From assembly GCA_013151535.1 (NCBI GenBank), contig JAADIC010000112.1, positions 3,854 to 9,079 of the forward strand: a stretch of DNA of 5,226 nucleotides, written 5' to 3'. The notes beneath the pieces were generated by a model. It did not search any database. It was not told where the DNA came from and worked only from the letters and a program-made list of their open reading frames with translations. The translations under genes and the position numbers were made by a program. Below are positions 1-4,601 of this stretch, in pieces (within the stretch, counting starts at the first letter, position 1; each line of letters starts with the position of its first letter). The DNA comes from Alphaproteobacteria bacterium. GTDB lineage: Bacteria; Pseudomonadota; Alphaproteobacteria; Rhodobacterales; Rhodobacteraceae.

Positions 1-599
1 GCCAGAAATGTCGCAAACGCCACGCCGTTCACGCCCCAGCCCAGCCCCAGCACGAACCACAAATCGAGCACCACATTCAAACCGTTCATCCAGAGTTGCA
101 ACAGCAGAACCGCGCGGGTACGCTCCTGCGCGATCAGCCAGCCGGTGATGCCGTAAATCGCAATCGCAGCCGGGGCGGAATAGACTCGGATGGTGATATA
201 GCCCTGCGCCAGCGCCTCGACCTCGCTTGAGGCCGGAGAAATCCGGAACGCCGCCCAAAGCAGCGGCAGTTGCAGCGCGATGATGGCCACGCCCGCCACC
301 GATCCGGTCAGCAAGGCCCGCATCAACAGCGCCTTGACCTCGCCGTGATCCTCCGCGCCCAGCGCTTGCGAGGTCAGCCCGGTGGTGCCCATGCGCAGAA
401 ACCCGAAAATCCAGTAAATCGCTGACAGGATCACAGCCCCGATGCCAACCGCGCCAATCGGCGCCGCCAGCCCGATCTGCCCGACCACGCCGGTATCCAC
501 CACCCCCAGCAGCGGCACGGTGGCATTGGCCAGCACGATCGGCAGCGCGATTTTCAAGACACGACGGTGGGTCAGACGGGGATTGGTCAGACGGGCCAC
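1..599 (-). CDS. MATE family efflux transporter (DinF-like), 3' end outside the window
   Basis: This is the N-terminal 199 residues of an inner-membrane MATE antiporter, a family that exports drugs or other small molecules using a Na+ or H+ gradient. Family members usually have about 440-460 residues and 12 membrane helices. Hydrophobic segments are visible at roughly residues 14-34, 48-70, 91-118, 134-157 and 163-188. Recognisable features are the KIALPIVLANATVP start of helix 1, Asp35 in the position of the conserved N-lobe acidic residue, the FGFLRMGTTG stretch (65-74) typical of the DinF branch, and LNVVLDLWFVLGLGWGVNG (174-192). No ATG lies before residue 70. GTG at 599-597 is chosen because it has a GAGGTGG ribosome binding site directly upstream and sits only 9 bases after the stop of the thioesterase gene. 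It is probably the last gene of a leftward operon. Family is certain; substrate is unknown. Confidence 0.9.
   Translation of the reverse strand, partial: MARLTNPRLTHRRVLKIALPIVLANATVPLLGVVDTGVVGQIGLAAPIGAVGIGAVILSAIYWIFGFLRMGTTGLTSQALGAEDHGEVKALLMRALLTGSVAGVAIIALQLPLLWAAFRISPASSEVEALAQGYITIRVYSAPAAIAIYGITGWLIAQERTRAVLLLQLWMNGLNVVLDLWFVLGLGWGVNGVAFATFL
570..595. repeat. Short direct repeat, 11-base unit, period 15
   Basis: GGTCAGACGGG occurs at 570-580 and again at 585-595. It lies inside the MATE coding region near its start, where on the minus strand it encodes the repeated Arg-Leu-Thr of RLTNPRLTH. The period of exactly five codons keeps the frame. It is probably a small in-frame duplication in the poorly constrained N-terminal tail. 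Confidence 0.6.
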
Positions 600-603
600 G
601 CGC

Positions 604-610
604 CCACCTC
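604..610 (-). promoter_or_regulatory. Ribosome binding site of the MATE gene
   Basis: Read on the minus strand, GAGGTGG overlaps the TGA stop of the upstream thioesterase and is followed after 4 bases by the GTG at 599. The in-frame TGA at 611-609 closes the MATE frame upstream, so this site effectively fixes the GTG start. It implies that ribosomes finishing the thioesterase could re-initiate on the transporter. Confidence 0.6.
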
Positions 611-1118
611 AGCCATCGCGTTTGGGCATCACGAAATGCCCGGTTCCCTGCGCGAAAGGCCGCGCGTGATTGTCCTGCCAGGCCTCGACCTGAACCGAGG
701 CATAGCGCCGCCCCGAGCGGTTCACCCGCGCGCGCGCATAAGCATCCCGCGGCAGCCCGGTGCGCAGATAATCGGTCGTGAAATCAATGGTTTTCGGGAT
801 CCTCGGCAAATGCCCGCCGCGCCAGTCATCGACCGCGCGGTGGCCGTTCTCCATCCGCTCCCAGGCGATTGACCAGCTCAGAACCACAATCGCCGTCACC
901 TCCAGAAACGCCGCCGTGACACCACCATGCAACGCCGGCAAAATGGGGTTGCCGATCAGCTTGTCATCAAACGGCAACACCCCGGTCAGCTCGTCGCCGC
1001 GCCGGTCAAACCGGATGCCCAGAAACTGGATATAGGGCACACCCTCCACCAGCGCCTCAAGCGCCTCGTCGCGGCGCTGTTGCACGATCTGCACGGGTTC
1101 GGGTTGTTTGCGGCTCAT
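609..1118 (-). CDS. PaaI family hotdog-fold acyl-CoA thioesterase (promoter-distal copy)
   Basis: A cytoplasmic 169-residue protein of the PaaI/4HBT hotdog superfamily, which hydrolyses acyl-CoA or aryl-CoA thioesters to free acid and CoA. The signature HGG is at residues 64-66 (ALHGGVTAAFLE), with Glu73 where the family usually carries its catalytic acidic residue. The preceding FDDKLIGNPI and the later TIDFTTDYLR and GTGHFVM strands fit the fold. It is somewhat longer than typical PaaI proteins (about 130-150) because of a leading helix (1-25) and an insert with MENGHRAVDDWRGGHLPRIP (89-108). The ATG overlaps the TGA of the upstream thioesterase as ATGA, and no strong ribosome binding site precedes it, so translation is probably coupled. 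Substrate cannot be assigned; the adjacent acyl-CoA dehydrogenases suggest a role in acyl-CoA turnover. Confidence 0.88.
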   Translation of the reverse strand: MSRKQPEPVQIVQQRRDEALEALVEGVPYIQFLGIRFDRRGDELTGVLPFDDKLIGNPILPALHGGVTAAFLEVTAIVVLSWSIAWERMENGHRAVDDWRGGHLPRIPKTIDFTTDYLRTGLPRDAYARARVNRSGRRYASVQVEAWQDNHARPFAQGTGHFVMPKRDG

Positions 1119-1570
1119 AGCTTTGGCCCGTCCGTTCCGGCCTGCTCCACGGTGAACGCCCCGGTCGCCGTGGCCACGGGGTGCTCAAGATCGTCGTCAT
1201 AAGTCGTGGCGCGCACAAACGCCACCGAGCGGGTGATATGGTAACATTCCGCCCGCGCGGTCAGGCTCTGGCCGGGGGTGGCGGCGCGCATATAATCAAT
1301 GCGCAAATCAATCGTCGCGGTGCCGCCGGGCGCTGCCGGGTGGCTCATCACCGCCGCCCCACAGCAACTGTCCATCAGGGCCGAAACCGCGCCGCCATGG
1401 ATCACACCGGTCGACGGATCGCCCACCAGTTTCTTGTCATAGGGCATTTTAATTTCGGCACTGCCGTTTTCCAGCGACGTCAGCACCATCGCCAATTGGT
1501 GCGAATGCGGGATCGCCTGCATGAACTGGCGGGCCATTTTGGCGCGCATATCCGGGGTGAGTTCTGTCAT
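1115..1570 (-). CDS. PaaI family hotdog-fold acyl-CoA thioesterase (promoter-proximal copy)
   Basis: A 151-residue cytoplasmic thioesterase of the PaaI family. The core motif is STGVIHGGAVSALMDSCCG, with HGG at residues 58-60 and Asp67 at the usual catalytic acid position. TIDLRIDYMRAATPGQ (86-101) and the closing ATATGAFTV strand (133-141) complete a single hotdog domain. The frame is open further upstream to 1732, but ATG at 1570-1568 is preferred. It gives the family's normal length, has GAGA seven bases upstream, and the extra stretch does not look like protein (it includes NNNGQRLHDRD). It shares the PYDKKLVGDP/HGG arrangement with the next gene (FDDKLIGNP/HGG), so the two are ancient tandem paralogues and may make homo- or hetero-oligomers. 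It is probably the first gene of the leftward operon, divergent from the MerR gene at 1775. Confidence 0.9.
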   Translation of the reverse strand: MTELTPDMRAKMARQFMQAIPHSHQLAMVLTSLENGSAEIKMPYDKKLVGDPSTGVIHGGAVSALMDSCCGAAVMSHPAAPGGTATIDLRIDYMRAATPGQSLTARAECYHITRSVAFVRATTYDDDLEHPVATATGAFTVEQAGTDGPKL

Positions 1571-1603
1571 TCTGGGGTCTCTATCATGCAATCTCTGCCC
1601 GTT

Positions 1604-1632
1604 GTTATTTGACGGTTGCACATCCGGCGCAA
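1604..1632 (-). promoter_or_regulatory. Possible sigma-70 type promoter for the thioesterase-MATE operon
   Basis: On the minus strand TTGCGC (1632-1627) and AATAAC (1609-1604) are separated by 17 bases. They match the -35 and -10 consensus at 3 of 6 and 4 of 6 positions. The placement, about 35 bases before the start at 1570, is sensible. The matches are weak, so this is a suggestion only. Confidence 0.3.
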
Positions 1633-1707
1633 GGGGAAATGTAACTTCCGCTGCGTGACAATCCACCTGCGCCTGCCGCATCTTGCCGGTAAATCGCCAC
1701 TTTTCCC

Positions 1708-1732
1708 TTGCACCAATCGCCCGCTTTGGCAA
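1708..1732. repeat. Imperfect inverted repeat in the divergent intergenic region
   Basis: TTGCACCAA (1708-1716) and TTGGCAA (1726-1732) form inverted arms apart from one bulged A. They lie about 45-65 bases before the first MerR start, in the 204-base gap between the divergent thioesterase and MerR genes. The arm core TTGCCAA also occurs at the centre of the ACGT palindrome at 2163-2175. This may be an operator, but a repeat of this quality can arise by chance. Nothing else clear was seen in 1571-1774 beyond this and the weak promoter. Confidence 0.25.
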
Positions 1733-1774
1733 AAATCTGATAACATGCGAAGATCAAATAACGGGTCTGTTTCA

Positions 1775-2149
1775 ATGAGCGATGAAAAACTGACACTCAA
1801 GGACATGTGCGCGCGGTTCAACGTGACCCCGCGCACCCTGCGCCATTACGAATATATCGAACTGTTGCAGCCCGAAAAGATCGGCCGCGCGCGGTTCTAT
1901 TCGCCGCGCGAGATGGCCCGCCTGAAACTGATCCTGCGCGGCAAACGCTTTGGCTTCTCGCTCGAGGAAATGCGCCAGTGGTTGCTGCTCTATGACCACG
2001 ACCCGCAAAACCGCAAGCAAACCGAGATCTGGGTCGAAATGTCTTCCCGCCAGATCGCCGAACTGGAAAGCCGCCAGATCGAGCTGAGCGAAACCATCGA
2101 GGAACTGCGCCGCCTGCGCCAAATCTCGCTGGACAGCCTCGAAAATTAG
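1775..2149 (+). CDS. MerR family transcriptional regulator (LiuR/GnyR type), copy 1
   Basis: A 124-residue DNA-binding regulator. The N-terminal MerR winged helix-turn-helix runs from about residue 5 to 73 (MCARFNVTPRTLRHYEYIELLQ, then RFYSPREMARLKLILRGKRFGFSLEEMRQWL). A basic-acidic amphipathic helix follows (about 80-117), expected to form the dimerising antiparallel coiled coil. There is no C-terminal metal-binding cysteine cluster, so it is not a metal sensor. The LKLILRGKRFGFSLEE stretch is characteristic of the LiuR/GnyR subgroup, which controls branched-chain amino acid, terpenoid and acyl-CoA catabolism. ATG at 1775 is chosen by alignment with the second copy (MSDEKLT versus MSDTKLT). 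An in-frame ATG at 1745 is possible, and neither start has a clear ribosome binding site. It sits between divergent thioesterases and a second regulator, so it may control both directions. Confidence 0.88.
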   Translation: MSDEKLTLKDMCARFNVTPRTLRHYEYIELLQPEKIGRARFYSPREMARLKLILRGKRFGFSLEEMRQWLLLYDHDPQNRKQTEIWVEMSSRQIAELESRQIELSETIEELRRLRQISLDSLEN

Positions 2150-2152
2150 CCG

Positions 2153-2200
2153 TTTTACCTTTACGTTGCCAACGTTTGACGTAACGTATTTTTAGGTAAA
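2153..2200. promoter_or_regulatory. ACGT-rich palindrome cluster, probable operator for the MerR regulators
   Basis: Four ACGT tetramers occur at 2163, 2172, 2179 and 2184. ACGTTG-C-CAACGT (2163-2175) is a perfect 13-base palindrome around one central base. ACGTT-6-AACGT (2172-2187) is a second one overlapping it. The whole is bracketed by TTTACCT (2154-2160) and AGGTAAA (2194-2200), a perfect 7-base inverted repeat. It lies between the two MerR genes, just upstream of the second regulator and the dehydrogenase operon. From memory, LiuR-type regulators bind palindromes built around TTTACG/CGTAAA; I could not check this. The 5-base stem followed by ATTTTT (2188-2193) could also act as a weak terminator for the first MerR gene. 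Confidence 0.5.
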
Positions 2201-2213
2201 CCCTTCACCCCTC

Positions 2214-2246
2214 TTGCGCGGGCCCTCACCACATCCCAAATATAGT
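2214..2246 (+). promoter_or_regulatory. Possible promoter of the second MerR-dehydrogenase operon
   Basis: TATAGT (2241-2246) matches the -10 consensus at 5 of 6 positions. TTGCGC (2214-2219) is the nearest -35-like element, 21 bases away. That gap is longer than the normal 17 and also longer than the 19-20 bases typical of MerR-activated promoters, so the pairing is uncertain. The ACGT cluster lies directly upstream. Confidence 0.3.
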
Positions 2247-2278
2247 CCAGAACCAGATTTCTGACATAAAGTTTGGGA
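2234..2278 (+). repeat. Nested inverted repeats ahead of the second MerR gene
   Basis: TCCCAAA (2234-2240) pairs perfectly with TTTGGGA (2272-2278). Inside it, GTC-c-AGAA (2245-2252) pairs with TTCTGAC (2259-2265), leaving a 6-base loop. The right outer arm contains the GGGA that is the only ribosome-binding-like sequence before the ATG at 2286. If transcription begins upstream of 2234 the hairpin could hide that site. If it begins after the TATAGT at 2241 the outer stem would not be in the RNA. Confidence 0.3.
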
Positions 2279-2285
2279 AACTCAA

Positions 2286-2684
2286 ATGTCCGACACAAAA
2301 CTGACGATCCGCCAAATGTGCGACCTGTTCGATGTAACCCCGCGCACCTTGCGATTTTACGAGGCGAAAGAATTGCTGTTCCCGGAACGCATCGGCCAGA
2401 AACGCCTGTTCACCAAACGCGATCAGGCCCGCATGAAACTGATCCTGCGCGGCAAGCGCTTTGGCTTCTCGCTCGAGGATATCCGCCAGCTTCTGGCGCT
2501 TTACCATGTGGGCAACAACCAGAATATCCAGATCAAACGCACCCTCAAACTTGCCAATCTGCGCCTGCAGGACATGATCGAACGCCGCGACGAGCTGAAT
2601 TCCGCCATCTCCGACCTCAAATCCCAAATCGCCGAGGGCGAAGCGGTGCTTGCCGATGTCAAAGCCAAACAAGCCGCCGAATAA
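2286..2684 (+). CDS. MerR family transcriptional regulator (LiuR/GnyR type), copy 2
   Basis: A 132-residue paralogue of the regulator at 1775. It has the same architecture: MerR helix-turn-helix at residues 5-74 (MCDLFDVTPRTLRFYEAKELLF, then RLFTKRDQARMKLILRGKRFGFSLEDIRQLL). A long C-terminal helix from about 80 to 128 (LKLANLRLQDMIERRDELNS and onward) should form the dimer coiled coil. It has no metal-binding cysteine set. The ATG is preceded by TGGGAAA about 8 bases upstream, an acceptable though weak ribosome binding site. The stop is 28 bases before the dehydrogenase start, so the two genes are very likely cotranscribed and the regulator likely controls its own operon through the palindrome cluster at 2153-2200. 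The inducer is unknown; family precedent points to an acyl-CoA or related carboxylic acid derivative. Confidence 0.9.
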   Translation: MSDTKLTIRQMCDLFDVTPRTLRFYEAKELLFPERIGQKRLFTKRDQARMKLILRGKRFGFSLEDIRQLLALYHVGNNQNIQIKRTLKLANLRLQDMIERRDELNSAISDLKSQIAEGEAVLADVKAKQAAE

Positions 2685-2712
2685 GAACACGAAAACGAAT
2701 AGGACTATCGCC

Positions 2713-4491
2713 ATGACCATCTATAACGCCCCCACCAAAGACACCCAGTTCATCCTGCACGAGTTGCTGAATATCACTGAAAGCGACATCCCCGGTTACG
2801 ATGAGCTTGAGGCCGATTTCACCGGTGCCATTCTGGAAGAGGCCGGCAAGATCAACACCGAGGTTCTGCACCCCCTGAACGCAGTGGGTGATCGCGAGGG
2901 TTGTCGGCTGGAAAACGGCGTGGTCTACACCCCGACCGGCTTCAAGGAGGCGTTCAATCAGGTGCGCGAAGGCGGTTGGACAGGTCTTGCCGGGGATCCC
3001 GAATATGGCGGTCAAGGCATGCCTTACATCATGGGCACGGCGGTGAACGAAATTTTCGGTGCCGCCAATCAGGCATTCGCCATGTATCAGGGCCTGACCA
3101 TGGGGGCCTATGCCTCGATCCACGCCCACGGCACCGACGCGCAAAAGGCCAAATACCTGCCGAAAATGTCCACCTGCGAATGGACCGGCACCATGAACCT
3201 GACCGAGCCTCATTGCGGCACCGATCTGGGCCTGATGCGCACCAAAGCCGCCCCACAGGATGACGGCTCCTACAAGATCACCGGCCAGAAGATTTTCATC
3301 TCGGCAGGCGATCACGACATGTCCGACAACGTCATCCATCTGGTGCTGGCCAAGATCAATGGCGGGCCTGAAGGCATCAAAGGTGTGTCGCTGTTCATCG
3401 TGCCGAAATTCATGGTGAACGAGGATGGCTCGGTTGGCGCGCGCAACGGTGTGAGTGTCGGCTCGATCGAGGAAAAGATGGGCATCCACGGCAATTCCAC
3501 CTGCGTGATGAATTACGACGAGGCCACGGGCTATCTGCTGGGCGAGGAACACAAAGGCATGCGCGCCATGTTCACCATGATGAACCACGCCCGGCTTGGG
3601 GTTGGCTTGCAAGGTCTGTCGCAAGCCGAGGTTGCCTATCAAAACGCTGTCGAATACGCCAAGGATCGCCTGCAAGGGCGCGCCGTGACTGGCGCCCAAA
3701 ACCCCGATGGCCCGGCTGACCCGTTGATCGTGCATCCCGACATCCGCCGCGCCCTGATGGATCAGAAATCCTTTGTCGAAGGCGCGCGGGCCTATCTTTT
3801 GTGGTCCTCGACCCTGCTGGATGCGGCGGATCGCAACAACGATGAAGCCGCCCACGGATTGCTGTCACTGATGACCCCGGTCATCAAGGGGTTCCTGACC
3901 GATCAGGGTTATGACATGACGGTTCAGGCCCAGCAGGTTTACGGTGGCCACGGCTATATCGAAGAACAGGGCATGAGCCAGTTCACCCGCGACGCCCGTA
4001 TCGCGATGATTTACGAGGGTGCGAACGGGGTGCAGGCGCTTGATCTGGTGGGCCGCAAACTGGCGCAGGATGGCGGCAAGCATGTGATGGCGTTTTTCGC
4101 CTTGGTCAAGGATTTCATCAAGGAAAACGAGGGCGACGAAGCGCTCAAGGCCGACTTCCTCGACCCCTTGAAATCCGCCAGCAAAGACCTGCAGGCAGCA
4201 GCGATGTATTTCATGCAGGAAGGCATGAAAAACCCCAATGCCGCCCTGTCCGGTTCAACCGATTTCCTGCATCTGTTCGGCCATGTCAGCCTTGGCCTGA
4301 TGTGGGCGCGCATGGCCAAAGTCGCCAGCACAGCGCTTGCAAACGGCGCAACGGACACGGAATTTTACGAAACCAAACTGGCCACCGGGCGCTATTACAT
4401 GGCGCGCCGCCTGCCCGCCACCAAGATGCATCTGGCGCGCATTGAAACCGGTGCCGATACCGTCATGGCACTGGCCGCCGACAGCTTCTGA
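2713..4491 (+). CDS. Acyl-CoA dehydrogenase with extra C-terminal domain (DmdC-like/beta-oxidation type)
   Basis: A 592-residue FAD-dependent enzyme that introduces the alpha-beta double bond into an acyl-CoA, passing electrons to ETF. A short N-terminal family extension (about 1-37) is followed by the helical N domain (about 40-155). The middle beta domain carries MNLTEPHCGTDLG (161-173) and KIFISAGDHDM (193-203). The C-terminal helical domain has ARLGVG (293-298) and QVYGGHGYIEE (408-418). Glu435 in MIYEGANGVQALDL aligns with the general catalytic glutamate. Residues from about 465 to the end are the extra C-terminal domain seen in DmdC-like enzymes. ATG at 2713 is preferred over the in-frame ATG at 2650, which would overlap the MerR gene. 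TAGGA lies about 9 bases upstream of 2713. The closest relatives I recall are Rhodobacterales beta-oxidation dehydrogenases behind a MerR gene. DmdC (methylmercaptopropionyl-CoA dehydrogenase, DMSP breakdown) belongs to the same family, so substrate remains open. Confidence 0.93.
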   Translation: MTIYNAPTKDTQFILHELLNITESDIPGYDELEADFTGAILEEAGKINTEVLHPLNAVGDREGCRLENGVVYTPTGFKEAFNQVREGGWTGLAGDPEYGGQGMPYIMGTAVNEIFGAANQAFAMYQGLTMGAYASIHAHGTDAQKAKYLPKMSTCEWTGTMNLTEPHCGTDLGLMRTKAAPQDDGSYKITGQKIFISAGDHDMSDNVIHLVLAKINGGPEGIKGVSLFIVPKFMVNEDGSVGARNGVSVGSIEEKMGIHGNSTCVMNYDEATGYLLGEEHKGMRAMFTMMNHARLGVGLQGLSQAEVAYQNAVEYAKDRLQGRAVTGAQNPDGPADPLIVHPDIRRALMDQKSFVEGARAYLLWSSTLLDAADRNNDEAAHGLLSLMTPVIKGFLTDQGYDMTVQAQQVYGGHGYIEEQGMSQFTRDARIAMIYEGANGVQALDLVGRKLAQDGGKHVMAFFALVKDFIKENEGDEALKADFLDPLKSASKDLQAAAMYFMQEGMKNPNAALSGSTDFLHLFGHVSLGLMWARMAKVASTALANGATDTEFYETKLATGRYYMARRLPATKMHLARIETGADTVMALAADSF

Positions 4492-4515
4492 GGTTTTTCC
4501 GTTACGGCAAAAACC
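4492..4515. repeat. Inverted repeat just after the first dehydrogenase stop
   Basis: GGTTTTT-CCG (4492-4501), loop TTA, then CGG-c-AAAAACC (4505-4515) form a hairpin with one bulged C. It begins one base position after the TGA at 4489-4491. It lacks a downstream T-run, so it is not a classical intrinsic terminator. It may be an RNA 3'-end stabilising structure or a protein-binding palindrome (its core is CCGTTACGG). Confidence 0.4.
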
Positions 4516-4527
4516 CAAATGTGACTT

Positions 4528-4545
4528 GCAGCCCTGATAGGCTGC
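4528..4545. repeat. Inverted repeat in the inter-dehydrogenase gap
   Basis: GCAGCC (4528-4533) and GGCTGC (4540-4545) are perfect 6-base arms around a 6-base loop. It is the second of three hairpins between the two dehydrogenase genes. No function can be assigned. Confidence 0.35.
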
Positions 4546-4556
4546 TGACACCCTGC

Positions 4557-4579
4557 GAAGGCGCGACAGCCGCGCCTTC
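4557..4579. terminator. Strong GC-rich hairpin before the second dehydrogenase (terminator-like, no T-run)
   Basis: GAAGGCGCG (4557-4565) and CGCGCCTTC (4571-4579) are perfect 9-base arms around the loop ACAGC. This is the most stable hairpin in the window by inspection. No T-tract follows on either strand, so termination would be inefficient. It ends 7 bases before the AAAGGAG ribosome binding site, so it could instead be a processing or stabilising element that sets the relative levels of the two dehydrogenases. Confidence 0.4.
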
Positions 4580-4586
4580 AAACCGC

Positions 4587-4593
4587 AAAGGAG
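4587..4593 (+). promoter_or_regulatory. Strong ribosome binding site for the second dehydrogenase
   Basis: AAAGGAG is followed after 8 bases by GTG at 4602. This is the best Shine-Dalgarno match in the window and decides the GTG start over the later in-frame ATG at 4632, which has none. Confidence 0.7.
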
Positions 4594-4601
4594 TGCCGCC
4601 C

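Noticed and set aside
442..1612. Plus-strand open frames between 442 and 1612
   Set aside because: All are antisense to the MATE and thioesterase genes and encode arginine/proline/histidine-rich sequence with no domain.
1571..1732. Upstream-extended start for the promoter-proximal thioesterase (205 residues)
   Set aside because: The extra 54 residues do not resemble PaaI proteins and would occupy the divergent promoter region.
1616..1774. Upstream-extended start for the first MerR gene (177 residues)
   Set aside because: The extra residues have no counterpart in the paralogous copy and would cover the intergenic control region. The ATG at 1775 matches the start of copy 2.
2650..2712. Extended N-terminus for the first acyl-CoA dehydrogenase starting at ATG 2650
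   Set aside because: It would overlap the MerR gene, adds a lysine/asparagine-rich stretch unlike the family, and has no ribosome binding site. ATG 2713 gives the expected MTIYNAP-type start.
2659..3855. 398-codon open frame on the minus strand
   Set aside because: It lies entirely antisense to the well-supported acyl-CoA dehydrogenase, has no recognisable domain, and its composition is what a GC-rich gene gives on the opposite strand.
4521..4601. Possible earlier ATG start at 4521 for the second dehydrogenase
   Set aside because: The added residues would be encoded by the hairpin region and do not resemble the family. The strong AAAGGAG site points to GTG 4602.
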